Origin: Niallia alba | GTDB taxonomy: Bacteria > Bacillota > Bacilli > Bacillales > Cytobacillaceae | Length of the DNA: 64,000 nt | Direction: 5' to 3' | Assembly (NCBI RefSeq): GCF_012933555.1 | Contig: NZ_JABBPK010000001.1 | Coordinates: forward strand, 4,566,001-4,630,000 | Part shown: positions 43,726 through 53,211 of the stretch, piece by piece | How the letters are laid out: every line of letters begins with the position of its first letter | Numbering within the stretch: the stretch's first letter is position 1 | The notes under the pieces: generated by a model | Database searches by the model: none | Told to the model about the DNA's origin: nothing | Seen by the model: only the letters and a program-made list of their open reading frames with translations | Position numbers and translations under genes: made by a program

Positions 43726-44517
43726 ATGAAAGCTACTATTCTATCCATCCTATCCATCATTCTTGTGGTCATTCTCGTAATTGGGAATATTCACTGGAAT
43801 ATTCGCTCAGAAAGTCCTCTATCTACTATTCATCCTACTGAAGGTGCAAATACGGAAGTAGAAAACAAAGAGCAGTACTTTAGTCTCGATTACTATATGA
43901 GCTTTGCCAAATCATGGCCAGATGGTGCCCAGCAAGTATTGGAGGAAAAATTAACAGATAAACAATCCTTTCATATTTTGTTGGTTGGCTCTGATGCAAT
44001 CGGTGATCAAGAGCTTGGATTAGTTACACCATTACAGGAAGCATTAGCTAGTAAATACGATAAATATGTAACAGTTGAAAGCATAACTTATGATGAAACT
44101 TCATCCGATTATGTAAATGATAACGAATATGAATCTCTTATCTCTAAGAAACCAGATATGGTTATCCTAGAGCCATTCCTATTGAATGATAATGGCGTAG
44201 TTGATATTTCTACCACATTAATGAATCTTAATCAGGTGATTAAGGAAACAAAAGATGAGCTTCCAAATGTTACATTCATTATGATGCCTGCACACCAACT
44301 GTACAATGCAGCTCTTTATCCTATGCAAGTGAGAGATTTACAGAAGTATGCTGAATCAAAAGATATTCCTTACTGGAATCACTGGGAAGCCTGGCCTGAT
44401 AGCAAAGATCCTAAAGTTCAAGATTATTACAATACTGAAGGAGATAAGTCAAAAGCGAATGAGCAAGGTTTTGAACTTTGGAGCAACTATTTAGCGAAAA
44501 AGCTTATTTCTGAATAA
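43726..44517 (+). CDS. SGNH/GDSL hydrolase-like exported protein
   Basis: The ATG at 43726 is chosen because GGGAGG lies 6 nt upstream; an earlier in-frame ATG at 43672 has no site. The 263-residue product has an N-terminal signal anchor (MKATILSILSIILVVILVIG), then a hydrolase-like domain with LLVGSDAIGDQ in the position of the usual GDS block and PYWNHWEAWPD near the C-terminus. The canonical Ser is in GSDA. It is transcribed away from the capsule operon and may modify acyl groups on the polymer, as inferred from position. Confidence 0.72.
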   Translation: MKATILSILSIILVVILVIGNIHWNIRSESPLSTIHPTEGANTEVENKEQYFSLDYYMSFAKSWPDGAQQVLEEKLTDKQSFHILLVGSDAIGDQELGLVTPLQEALASKYDKYVTVESITYDETSSDYVNDNEYESLISKKPDMVILEPFLLNDNGVVDISTTLMNLNQVIKETKDELPNVTFIMMPAHQLYNAALYPMQVRDLQKYAESKDIPYWNHWEAWPDSKDPKVQDYYNTEGDKSKANEQGFELWSNYLAKKLISE

Positions 44518-44532
44518 AAACTTATTTAACTA

Positions 44533-44556
44533 AGCGAGGAGTTCTCGCTTTTTTCT
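44533..44556 (+). terminator. Rho-independent terminator
   Basis: AAGCGAG and CTCGCTT flank a GAGTT loop and are followed by a T run, 15 bp past the hydrolase stop. Confidence 0.82.
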
Positions 44557-44637
44557 TTTTATCTGTTCTATATAACGTACGATTATGTTATCATATTTTC
44601 TGAATATTTGTAAATAACGCTTTTTGTTTCATTTAAA

Positions 44638-44652
44638 ATGTAAGCGTTACCT
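44638..44652. promoter_or_regulatory. cre-like catabolite response element
   Basis: ATGTAAGCGTTACCT matches the cre consensus WTGNAANCGNWNNCW at every defined position. It lies in a 500-bp intergenic stretch between the hydrolase terminator and mscS. No gene starts close to it (the nearest is mscS 370 bp away), so a real target is not evident. Confidence 0.4.
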
Positions 44653-44659
44653 AGTTTCT

Positions 44660-45020
44660 TCTATTATATATAGGAAGTTTTTTCAATTTGTAATAAGGAA
44701 GACAGGTGGTTAATTTTAGTATCACCTTTTTTATTAACAATCATATATGGTTAACTCTATAAACATACCGTTTATCTCTATGTTTGAATAAGAGTATTTA
44801 TACGGAGGAAATATAATTAATGTGTTTAGTTTTTGTTCATTCTTATTTTTGGTATATGTTATTTATCATTGTTCCTCTAACATTAGGCAGTTTTCCATCA
44901 CACTAAAATTTTTTCTATGATTAAAACTTCCTCGTTATATTACATTTTATTTACTCTTTAGTAGATAGGCTAGAGCCCATGGCTTCCTATGCTATAATGA
45001 TGGGCGAGGTGAATTTTTAA
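44660..45020. other. Intergenic region before mscS, no gene seen
   Basis: About 360 bp of AT-rich sequence with no convincing frame. A short AGGTG...CACCT stem with a T run at 44704-44733 may be a weak terminator. GAGGTG at 45006-45011 is the ribosome binding site for mscS. Confidence 0.4.
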
Positions 45021-46136
45021 ATGGGTAATTTACAAGTATGGTCACAATGGGAGCGATTTATAGCTGCTTTTGAGCGGTTTAACTGGATTGATTTAGGTAT
45101 CGCCTTATTAATCTTTCTTGTATTCTTAGGATTTCGAAAGCTATTTACGATGTATATTTATAAATTAGTGTTAGCGATGGTGAAGAAATTACCGGTAGAT
45201 ACTGTTTCCAAAATATTGCTGGCGTATGAAAAGCCATTGCGCTGGTTCTGGGTCATTATTGGAACATATTTGGCTTTGACTTATTTACCATTTCCGATTA
45301 CAACCTTCCACTTTGTGCAACAAATCTATAAGTCGTTTATTATCGGTTTAATTGGCTGGGGAATTTTTAATTATTTTTCTGATCAATCGAATCCGTTTGA
45401 ACGAATGATTTCTCGAACAAAGTTAGATTCTGATAGTATGCTGATTCCATTCTTAGGAAGAGTTTTTCGTATGCTTGTCGTTATCTTTACGGTTGTCAGC
45501 ATTTTGGATACTTGGGATATTCAAATTGGTGCCTTTGTTGCTGGTCTCGGGGTTGCGGGTCTTGCCTTTTCCTTAGCTGCACAGGACACTGTTGCTAACT
45601 TCTTTGGCGGTGTCGTGATTATTACGGAAAAGCCGTTTTCTAAAGGGGATTGGATTCAAACTCCTTCTGTAGAAGGAACGGTTGAGGATATTTCCTTCCG
45701 CAGTACGCAAGTTCGAACTTTTTCCGACACCATTGTAACGGTTCCAAACTCAAAGCTTTCGAATGAGGCGATTACAAACTGGTCAAAAATGTCGAAGCGA
45801 CGCATTGATTATGAGCTAGCTATTTCGTACCGAACACCAAATGAAAAACTGAAAACAGCTTTAAAAGAAATAGATGAAATGCTAAGGGCACACCCAGGTG
45901 TACATCCAGATGCAATCATGGTTCGTTTTACCGATTTCCGCGATTATTCGTTAGGAATCTTCGTCTACTTCTTTACTAAGACAACTATTTGGGCGGAATA
46001 CTTAGTGGTTAAAGAAGAAACAAATCTACAAATACTTAGTATCTTAGAGAAACATGGTATTGAAATAGCCTTGCCTAGTCAGCAGATTTATTTGCCGGAG
46101 AAAGAGGACGGGAAGAAATTGCTGGCTGGTGAGTGA
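45021..46136 (+). CDS. Mechanosensitive channel of the MscS family
   Basis: This 371-residue channel opens under membrane tension during osmotic downshock. Several N-terminal helices precede the pore helix VAGLGVAGLAFSLAAQDTVA and the beta domain motif FFGGVVIITEKPFSKGDWIQ. The C-terminal cytoplasmic domain has NWSKMSKRRIDYELAISYRT. Length and layout resemble the YbdG/YkuT-like group. The ATG has GAGGTG at 9 nt. Confidence 0.92.
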   Translation: MGNLQVWSQWERFIAAFERFNWIDLGIALLIFLVFLGFRKLFTMYIYKLVLAMVKKLPVDTVSKILLAYEKPLRWFWVIIGTYLALTYLPFPITTFHFVQQIYKSFIIGLIGWGIFNYFSDQSNPFERMISRTKLDSDSMLIPFLGRVFRMLVVIFTVVSILDTWDIQIGAFVAGLGVAGLAFSLAAQDTVANFFGGVVIITEKPFSKGDWIQTPSVEGTVEDISFRSTQVRTFSDTIVTVPNSKLSNEAITNWSKMSKRRIDYELAISYRTPNEKLKTALKEIDEMLRAHPGVHPDAIMVRFTDFRDYSLGIFVYFFTKTTIWAEYLVVKEETNLQILSILEKHGIEIALPSQQIYLPEKEDGKKLLAGE

Positions 46137-46202
46137 GTTTATTAGGTGCATTAAAGGTGAAAAGAGAAGGCGCGGTTGTGAAACTGCGCCTTCTCTTTAT
46201 TT

Positions 46203-46345
46203 AGTTTGGCTGATATATTTATAGGTTGGCTGATTTCTTTGCTGCTTTGGCTGATATTTCTATTGTTTGGCTGATATTTTTGCTACTTTGGCTGATATAT
46301 TTATAATTTTGCTCATTTCTATGTTTTTTTCGCTGATTCCTCCTC
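46203..46345. repeat. Diverged TTTGGCTGAT repeat array
   Basis: Six units spaced about 21 bp begin with TTTGGCTGAT or a close variant, followed by alternating ATATTT-type and TTCTTT-type spacers. Same family as 60049-60356 and 61471-62222. Confidence 0.75.
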
Positions 46346-46553
46346 CGCTTTCATTAATCACTCCATTAATTCTAGCTATTCCACCACTATGCTTTTTTGT
46401 TTTTTCTGAGAAACCCATTTAATACTAAATTCCAGCATAATAGAATTCGAATTGGAGAATGTTACAGGCATTTTAAACGTTAACGAAAATTAGTTTATTT
46501 CGAAAGAATAATTCCAAACAATACTGCGCATTATGAAAGAAAAAGGAAATTTT
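46346..46553. other. Intergenic region, no gene seen
   Basis: About 200 bp between the diverged repeat array and the first CBO0543-like gene. No frame, hairpin or promoter stands out. Confidence 0.3.
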
Positions 46554-47000
46554 ATGATTGGACTATTAATAGCGATTTTCGTATTTAACCTGGTAAGTTT
46601 TAAAGTAAATAAATTGCTTAATTAGAAGCAAGTGGCTCATATCTGGATGTTTACAGTTGCTTTTCAGGTCGTTGTTGATCAGTATGTGGATTTAAAGTAT
46701 CAAGGTTACTATTATTTTTCAAAGAGTATTGATATTGCGGCTGTTCTTCCTATTACGGTTTTAGTACCGCCGGTTAATATCGTATTTTTAAATTGGTATC
46801 CTTTTGATAGTTCCGTGAAAAGAAAAATGATTTACATATTATTATGGGTAATATTTATGCTTCTTTATGAAGCTTTAGCATTGTTACCTGAGCCTTGGGG
46901 TTATTTTAATTATGGTTGGTGGGAGTTCTGGCATTCCGCAATAGCAGATCCTATTCTTCTTTACATGTTATTAAAGTATTATCAATGGTTTGTTAAATAA
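46554..47000 (+). pseudogene. CBO0543-like membrane protein 1, in-frame nonsense
   Basis: From ATG 46554 (AAGGAAA site upstream) the frame reads MIGLLIAIFVFNLVSFKVNK then LLN, hits TAG at 46623-46625 and continues in the same frame KQVAHIWMFTVAFQVVVDQY to the stop at 47000. The protein is a homologue of the intact 49027-49479 product (four to five helices; shared N(I/V)VFLNWYPF and GW(W/K) segments). A GTG at 46632 could restart translation, but the first helix would be missing. Confidence 0.75.
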
Positions 47001-47214
47001 CTTAAAGGATATAAAAATCCAATCTAAAAGGTGACAATATGAACAAGATGTTAATAGTCTTTTTGCTAGTATCTTACTTAGTAATTGGGGTTATTTTTTT
47101 ACTTATGCCCAAAAGATTAACAAAACAAGAGATTTATATTACCTGGTTCGTCGTAACAGTACAGGCTTTAATTGCAGATATTTTTTGGGGAGAAATTCTG
47201 GATTTATATGATTT

Positions 47215-48619
47215 CACTAGTGTTGCATTAATTTAAATTCACTATTAAAAATACTCAAAATGTTCAATATTATTATTTTGCGCAAAGAAAAAGTCCTTTA
47301 TAATGGATTAGTCAGGTGGTAACCCGTCCAAATCCACTAAAAAAGGACCATCACATGGACAAGATTACACGAAAAACTTCATTTGGACAATGGTTTTCAC
47401 CTATAAATCTTCAATTATTTGAAGAAAACGTGAAAACGATGAAATTAGATTACTATACGAAAAAATTAACGACAGAGTCATTTCTAAAATTACTACTTTT
47501 TGCGCAGCTACAAGAAATTGAAAGTCTGCATGCGCTGGGTGATTGTCTTTTCGATGACCAGCTTCAAAAAGGGATAGACCTTGATTCTATTAGTATTTCT
47601 CAGTTGTCACGGCGGTTAAACGGCATAAACCCTGATCTATTTCAAAGGCTTTTCCTTGATTTAGTGTCACAAATTCATGCCAAAACGCATTACACGAAAC
47701 TCGTGATGCCGTTAAAAATCATTGATTCAAGCACATTGCCACTTAATTTGACCAATCATAAATGGGCTAAATTCCGCAAAACAAAAGCAGGTGTAAAGTT
47801 ACATTTGCGCCTTGTGTTTATGGAAAAGGGTATATCCTATCCTGAAAAGGCCGTTATGACAACGGCAAAAGAACATGACCGTGGTCAGCTTGAAATCATG
47901 GTGGATGACAAGGAATGCATGTATGTGTTTGACCGTGGTTATCTAGACTACGAGCGCTTTGATCGCATGACTGATGATGGCTACTTCTTTCTTTCACGGC
48001 TACGCAAAAATGCAGTCATACGGAACGTTTACGATTTTAAGCTACCCAAGGATACAGCTGTTTTATCAGACCAAATGGTGTTGATAGGTACGACTCAAAA
48101 CCGTGCTGAAAATTACTTTCGGCTTCTAAAAGTGATGGACTCAAAAGGAAATGAACTTCATTTAATTACAAATCGTTTTGATTTAAGCGCCGAAGAAATT
48201 TCAGAAATGTATAAATCACGGTGGGCAATTGAGCTGTTTTTTAAATGGATCAAACAACATCTCAGCATCAAAAAGTTCTACGGTCAAAGCGAATGGGCGA
48301 TTCAAAATCAAGTATTTATCGCACTAATTGTTTTTTGCCTACATGTTCTCGTGCAAATCGAGACCAGAAGCAAGCGAAAAACCTTACAGATTAGCCGTTA
48401 TCTAAGGGCTGCATTGTGGAAACCAGCGAATGTTTGGCTTCGAAAGATTGAAGGAAAAGCCATCCCTTAAATATGCAAATTGTCGTCGTTGCAAAAGTCT
48501 AATTGTAAATAAATTTCCAAATGGATGGGGCCACCTTTGATTGGGTATTTACTTTTTTGCCTCTAAACAGGGAAGGTGAGTAAACTGAAAATTATGACAC
48601 TATTTATGCAACACTAGTG
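47215..48619 (+). mobile_element. IS4-family insertion sequence, 1405 bp (copy 3)
   Basis: Terminal repeats are CACTAGTGTTGCAT and ATGCAACACTAGTG, with a clean 9-bp target duplication, ATATGATTT. More diverged from copies 1 and 2 than they are from each other. Confidence 0.93.
47355..48470 (+). CDS. IS4-family DDE transposase (copy 3)
   Basis: This 371-residue transposase is related to the other two copies, with substitutions such as KLDYYTKKL and SIKKFYGQS. Catalytic motifs are intact (LKIIDSSTLPLN, YVFDRGYLD, WAIELFFKWIKQ). An earlier in-frame start exists at 47316 (MVTRPNPLKKDHH). The CDS is open and probably functional. Confidence 0.9.
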   Translation: MDKITRKTSFGQWFSPINLQLFEENVKTMKLDYYTKKLTTESFLKLLLFAQLQEIESLHALGDCLFDDQLQKGIDLDSISISQLSRRLNGINPDLFQRLFLDLVSQIHAKTHYTKLVMPLKIIDSSTLPLNLTNHKWAKFRKTKAGVKLHLRLVFMEKGISYPEKAVMTTAKEHDRGQLEIMVDDKECMYVFDRGYLDYERFDRMTDDGYFFLSRLRKNAVIRNVYDFKLPKDTAVLSDQMVLIGTTQNRAENYFRLLKVMDSKGNELHLITNRFDLSAEEISEMYKSRWAIELFFKWIKQHLSIKKFYGQSEWAIQNQVFIALIVFCLHVLVQIETRSKRKTLQISRYLRAALWKPANVWLRKIEGKAIP

Positions 48620-49026
48620 ATATGATTTAATAAAAGAGGATGGCGATTTATTAATCGATTTAATCATCCAAATATCATTGCCAGCTTTTTTTGGCATTTT
48701 ATATATGAATTTTATGCCTAGAGAAAGAAACAAATTTATTGTCTATTTTGTTTTTTGGGTCGCTTTTTCCGTAGCATACGAGACCTTAGCTGCTTTTGTT
48801 GGATATATAAATTATAAGGGCTGAAACTTTTGGTATACTACTTTATTTTATATGTATGCCTGCCTCTTTATGCGCTGGCACTATTGGTTCATACGAAAAG
48901 CGATTAAGAATGATTCTATGTCATAGATTGGATACTATTATGAAAGCGCTCGAAATAATGGGGTGCTTTTTATGATTTTAGGAAAGGATAAACAGGTAAA
49001 AGACACTATAGATCGGAGTAAAAAGG

Positions 49027-49479
49027 ATGTTATTTCTTTTCGTCACAGTTATCATTTTCAACCTAATTGCTTATTTAATTCCTAAACGTATCAGTCCAAT
49101 GGTTCTATTGGCTACAACATTGTTTGCCATGTATTTACAACTCATTACAGATGTCTATTTAGGCTTAAAATATCATCTATACGGATATTTCGATAAGGGT
49201 GTTAATTGGTCTACTTTAATCTATGCTTTTGGTATATATCCAGCCATTAACGTAGTATTTTTAAATTACTATCCTTATGGGAAAAAAATATATAAACATG
49301 CTATCTACATTTTGGGTTGGAGCATATTAGCAATGGGCTATGAAACGCTTTTCATTTGGACTGGAACTTTTTATTTAAATGGTTGGAAACAGTATTATTC
49401 TGTGATCGTTTATCCCATTCTTTATATTATTCTAATGGTGTTTCATAAGATCGCAGTAAAATTTATTAAACAGAGTTAG
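49027..49479 (+). CDS. CBO0543-like integral membrane protein 3, intact
   Basis: This 150-residue protein with about five hydrophobic helices (from MLFLFVTVIIFNLIAYLIPK onward) carries the family motif NVVFLNYYPYGKKIYKH and YETLFIW. I place it in the CBO0543 family of unknown function, which is common in Bacillaceae, often in tandem. GGAG lies 10 nt upstream of the ATG. It is the only intact member of three here. Confidence 0.78.
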   Translation: MLFLFVTVIIFNLIAYLIPKRISPMVLLATTLFAMYLQLITDVYLGLKYHLYGYFDKGVNWSTLIYAFGIYPAINVVFLNYYPYGKKIYKHAIYILGWSILAMGYETLFIWTGTFYLNGWKQYYSVIVYPILYIILMVFHKIAVKFIKQS

Positions 49480-49539
49480 GGGAAAAAGAATTATTTATTT
49501 TGTATTTATGACTCTTTTAGCGAAAATAACCATCTCTAG

Positions 49540-49570
49540 TTGACTCTCCCCTAACAGGAGAGATTACACT
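49540..49570 (+). promoter_or_regulatory. MerR-type promoter and BmrR-like operator
   Basis: TTGACT and TACACT are separated by 19 bp (CTCCCCTAACAGGAGAGAT), the over-long spacer that is the hallmark of MerR-family activation. The CTCTCC...GGAGAG dyad inside it closely resembles the known BmrR site. It drives the pump gene, and the regulator gene follows the pump. Confidence 0.85.
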
Positions 49571-49608
49571 TAATATTTGTAGCTAACTACTCAAGGAGAT
49601 GGCAAATT

Positions 49609-50772
49609 ATGTTGAAACAAAATATTACTTTATCTATCTTACTTATCAATCTATTCATTGCCTTTCTGGGCATTGGTCTTGTTATTCCTGTTACTCCTTC
49701 GATTATGAATGAGTTAAATCTTTCCGGTGCTGTTGTTGGTTATATGGTGGCGGCTTTCGCGATTGCCCAGTTGATTGTCTCTCCTATTGCTGGACGCTGG
49801 GCAGACCAGTATGGAAGAAAACGAATGATTGTAATCGGGTTGTTTATATTTGGGGCATCTGAAATATTATTCGGGGTTGGAAAAACAGTCAGTGTTCTGT
49901 TTATCTCGCGGATGCTTGGCGGGATTAGTGCGGCGTTTATTATGCCTGCTGTTACTGCCTTTATTGCCGACATTACTACATTGGATGCTAGACCTAAGGC
50001 ACTTGGCTATATGTCTGCTGCTATTTCCACTGGATTTATTATTGGTCCTGGGATTGGTGGATTTTTAGCGGAAATCGGGACTCGTATGCCTTTTTATTTT
50101 GCCGGTATTTTAGGTTTTGTTGCTGCTATCCTCTCTTTCTTTGCTTTAAAAGAACCAGAGCAGCGGTCCGAGGAAAAATCAACGAAAGAAGAAAAGGTCG
50201 GCTGGCAGCGGATTTTTGCACCGATGTATTTTATTTCTTTTCTAATTATCTTTATTTCATCGTTTGGTTTATCTTCGTTTGAATCATTATTCTCATTATT
50301 TGTTGATCATAAATTTGGATTTACGCCGAAGGATATTGCGATTATCATAACAGGTGGGGCAACCGTTGGTGTTATTGCACAAGTAGCTTTATTTGAAAAG
50401 CTTACAAAGTGGATGGGCGAAATTCTTTTAATTCGCTACAGTCTTATCTTTTCGACGGTTCTCGTATTAATTTTAACAGTAGTGCACGCTTATTTTCTGA
50501 TTCTGTTTGTTACGATTATTGTTTTCGTAGGGTTTGATTTAATGAGACCTGCCGTTACTACGTATCTTTCAAAAATTGCTGGAAACGAACAAGGCTTTGT
50601 CGGCGGAATGAATTCGATGTTCACAAGCATCGGCAATGTATTCGGTCCGATTATCGGGGGGATATTATTCGATATCGATTTAAATTATCCTTTCTACTTC
50701 GCCTCTGTCTTTTTAGCAATTGGAATTGCCTTGACACTTGTTTGGAAACAGCGGTCATTAGCTAATAATTAG
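49609..50772 (+). CDS. MFS multidrug efflux pump (Bmr/NorA type)
   Basis: This 387-residue pump has 12 membrane helices; the DHA1 signatures SPIAGRWADQYGRKRMIVIG and GPGIGGFLAEIGTRMPFYFA are clear. It expels lipophilic cations by proton antiport. The upstream MerR-type operator and downstream MerR regulator make this a bmr-bmrR-like pair. The ATG has CAAGGAG at 9 nt. Confidence 0.9.
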   Translation: MLKQNITLSILLINLFIAFLGIGLVIPVTPSIMNELNLSGAVVGYMVAAFAIAQLIVSPIAGRWADQYGRKRMIVIGLFIFGASEILFGVGKTVSVLFISRMLGGISAAFIMPAVTAFIADITTLDARPKALGYMSAAISTGFIIGPGIGGFLAEIGTRMPFYFAGILGFVAAILSFFALKEPEQRSEEKSTKEEKVGWQRIFAPMYFISFLIIFISSFGLSSFESLFSLFVDHKFGFTPKDIAIIITGGATVGVIAQVALFEKLTKWMGEILLIRYSLIFSTVLVLILTVVHAYFLILFVTIIVFVGFDLMRPAVTTYLSKIAGNEQGFVGGMNSMFTSIGNVFGPIIGGILFDIDLNYPFYFASVFLAIGIALTLVWKQRSLANN

Positions 50773-50792
50773 TTTGAATGGAGTTGAATAAA

Positions 50793-51620
50793 ATGGAAGA
50801 GAAGCTTTACTCCATTGGGGAAGTATCGAAAGTAGCCAATATTACCATTAAAGCACTTCGCCATTATGATAAGATTGGCTTATTTAAGCCAGCTTATGTC
50901 GATCCGAAGACCAAATATCGCTACTATCGAGATTCCCAATTATATCGCCTAGATATCATAAAATCACTGATTTCTATCGGCACTCCGCTTAGTCAAATTA
51001 AAGAAATTCAAGAGACCGATAACTTGGATTTCGTCGCTTTTTTGAAAAAACAAGAAGACTTGATAACCGAAAAAATAGCTTCTTTACTAGAGACGCAACA
51101 ATCCATTAGAGAGATCCGAGAGGAATTGCAAAGACAGGAATATCCGTTTGGAGAAATTATTGTGATGGAAAAAGAAGAGCAGCCCATTATTCAAACAAAA
51201 GTAAAAAATATTGGGCCGGCGACAATCCTAAATCCTTCCTATAGCAACCTAAAGAAAGCCACAAAAGAAGAATTCCGCAACAATGGGTATGGCTCGATTA
51301 TTCCTTTCGGACACTATGAAAAAGTAGAAAATATTTCTTATAGTTACCTTTATACACCCGCCCCATTGCGAAAACAGATTTCCAGTCTTTCCAGCGAAGC
51401 GGAGCGAGCGATTATCCCTAAGGGGAAATATGTAAGCATCAAAGTAAAATCAAATACGTTCAAAGAATACTTTCAGACATTGCAAAAGTTAATTACCTAT
51501 GTCGAGGAGCAAAAATTGACGGTGAAAAGCGACATTTATGAAACATTCTCGATCGGACTTTATCATAAGAATGAGGAGTATATTAGTGAGTTTAGTGTGC
51601 GGGTTGCTGAGGCTGACTGA
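50793..51620 (+). CDS. MerR-family transcriptional activator (BmrR-like)
   Basis: The ATG at 50793 is preferred because GGAG lies 9 nt upstream; the frame is also open from ATG 50778, which has no site. The 275-residue protein has an N-terminal MerR winged helix (EKLYSIGEVSKVANITIKAL then RHYDKIGLFKP), a dimerising coiled coil, and a GyrI-like effector domain with FSIGLYHKNEEYISEF. It binds the spacer of the pump promoter and untwists it when drug is bound. Confidence 0.88.
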   Translation: MEEKLYSIGEVSKVANITIKALRHYDKIGLFKPAYVDPKTKYRYYRDSQLYRLDIIKSLISIGTPLSQIKEIQETDNLDFVAFLKKQEDLITEKIASLLETQQSIREIREELQRQEYPFGEIIVMEKEEQPIIQTKVKNIGPATILNPSYSNLKKATKEEFRNNGYGSIIPFGHYEKVENISYSYLYTPAPLRKQISSLSSEAERAIIPKGKYVSIKVKSNTFKEYFQTLQKLITYVEEQKLTVKSDIYETFSIGLYHKNEEYISEFSVRVAEAD

Positions 51621-51955
51621 AGGTGAAAATAGGATGGGGTAAGTGCTAGGATTAAGTCCGTATAATTGTGCAAAAAGAAAAGAGTCAAATTAATTCCCTT
51701 TTGGCAACAATGTTTATCAGCGACGAAAAACAAGTTAGAGGAATCAATTATAACTCATTTACAGTTTACCCAAGATATTTACCTTTTAAAAGAATTTGTT
51801 ATGAACTCTAATATTAAATCGGTTATTAAATCTTTCATCGTTTTCGTACTTAATAAGATTATGAAGAAAGAACTAGATCATTAACCATCAGCCCTTAATT
51901 TAATGGCACTCGGGCACTAATCCGAGCAAGAAAACAATAAATTTAAAACATCTCA
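51621..51955. other. Region after the MerR gene, no recognised gene
   Basis: A frame of about 70 codons (51672-51884, Lys-rich, ending FIVFVLNKIMKKELDH) is open but has no binding site and no recognised homology. Probably not a real gene or a fragment of one. Confidence 0.3.
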
Positions 51956-52239
51956 CCATAAAAAAGTTAGGTCTCGGACCCGACTTTTTCTTTTACTGCT
52001 TATTTTCCTTTGGCAAAAATAGCACTTCAAAATCTTCTAAGTCCTCGATACCATCCGATTCCATTTTTTTCAAAAGTTGCTACCAATAACCTTATCCCTT
52101 CTTCCACCTTTGCTTGCTCGCTTGGTTGTAAATTTTCTAATACCGATCCCATTATTTGCTGGATTGGCTTTGGGGCTGTTTCTTCGATTATCTTAACCAT
52201 TTTTTCTGTTAACATAATCTGAACAGATCGCTTGTCTTT
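51956..52239 (-). pseudogene. MarR-family regulator, duplicated 3' fragment
   Basis: Repeats the last third and terminator of the MarR gene at 53708-54208 (LTEKMVKIIEETAPKPIQQI, then LENLQPSEQAKVEEG). It has a frameshift near EKNGIGW and no N-terminal half. The similarity starts in the shared GGTCTCGGACCCGAC terminator and stops at about 52239. Confidence 0.8.
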
Positions 52240-52588
52240 GGACCACTGGGGTCAGGATTCTTAGCCTTTTTTTGTGGGGCATTGGTTCCCTGATTAGAAG
52301 CAAGAATTGGGCTGTATGATGTGGATGGCTCTTTGGCATTGGTTTATATTTTTAATGTATGATGTGGAAGCTTTTTGTTAACTCTTGTTTGTTTTACTTG
52401 GTTTTTGGCGATGGATTACTTGAATGGACCAAAGTTAGGGGATTATCAGCCTAAGTTATGGCTTTATCAGCCAATGTTGCGGCGGTGGCAGCCATTCATT
52501 GGCACCCATGTGATGTCTACCACTAGAATAAGACGGAACAATGATATAATATATATGATCTCTAATAAGGAAAGGAGCGCCGAAAGAC
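52240..52588. other. Degenerate intergenic region
   Basis: No gene seen. Two inverted copies of the GGCTGAT motif (TTATCAGCC at 52443 and 52468) suggest a small remnant of the TTTGGCTGAT repeat family. Confidence 0.35.
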
Positions 52589-52837
52589 ATGGAATGGAGT
52601 GAGGTTCGCAAATTATATCCAAATCAGTATGTCAAACTTAGCATCCTTGAGTTTCACATAGAAGATAATAAAAAAATTGTAACGGATGTCGCATTGATTA
52701 ATATTATTGAAGATTCTAAATTGGCTACAAAAGAGTTACTTAAATCTAAAGGGAATACCATTGTTTATCATACAGGTTCTGAAAAAATTGTTATTGAATT
52801 GAGAACTCCAAGTGGCTTAAGAGGTATGAGATTATGA
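52589..52837 (+). CDS. Small hypothetical protein paired with a retropepsin
   Basis: This 82-residue protein (MEWSEVRKLYPNQYVKLSIL) has AAAGGAGCG 10 nt upstream. Such a short partner, translationally coupled to an aspartic protease-like gene, recurs in Bacillota. Its stop overlaps the next ATG (ATGA). Function unknown; because the partner is broken it may no longer matter. Confidence 0.68.
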   Translation: MEWSEVRKLYPNQYVKLSILEFHIEDNKKIVTDVALINIIEDSKLATKELLKSKGNTIVYHTGSEKIVIELRTPSGLRGMRL

Positions 52838-53211
52838 AGTTAGAATTAGTGAATTGTTTACTTGAAGTGGAAATGACGATTTCTTATAAAGGAAAAACGA
52901 AAGTAATAGATAAGCTTATTATTGATACAGGTGCAGCTCATACTCTTATCTCATCCGATATTGTCTTTGACCTTGGTATCTACTTTGAAAATGGAGATCC
53001 TTTAGTCAGTGCATACGGTATTGGCGGTGAAGAATATTCTTTTCGAAAACTAGTTGATTTTATAAAAATAGGTACACATGAAATACATGAAATGAAGTAG
53101 GATTTTGGAAATTTAGATGACTGGGAGATCAATGGTCTCATAGGGCTTGATATCCTAATGAATGGAAAATTCCTCATTGATTTAGAGAAATTAGAATTAC
53201 GAATTCCATAG
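52834..53211 (+). pseudogene. Retropepsin-like aspartic protease, in-frame nonsense
   Basis: The frame shows the catalytic DTGA of retroviral-type proteases (KLIIDTGAAHTLISSDIVFD). It stops at TAG 53098-53100 after HEMK, and the same frame continues DFGNLDDWEINGLIGLDILM then FLIDLEKLELRIP to TAG. The GLIGLDIL segment is the conserved hydrophobic-hydrophobic-Gly segment of the fold, so the last third was part of the protein and is lost by a single-base change. Confidence 0.82.

Larger units (their letters stand above)
47039..48926 (+). pseudogene. CBO0543-like membrane protein 2, broken by an IS and a nonsense codon
   Basis: The frame starts at 47039 (MNKMLIVFLLVSYLVIGVIF, GGTGACA site) and is interrupted after DLYD by the IS4-family element at 47215-48619. 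Removing the IS and one ATATGATTT copy continues IKEDGDLLIDLIIQISLPAF and ISLPAFFGILYMNFMP. A TGA at 48821-48823 then falls where the paralogues have Trp (GWW, GWK), after which the same frame continues NFWYTTLFYMYACLFMRWHY to TAG at 48924-48926. Two independent lesions are therefore present. Confidence 0.8.

Noticed and set aside
51672-51884. 72-codon frame after the MerR gene
   Set aside because: No ribosome binding site, no recognised homology and AT-rich low-complexity content.
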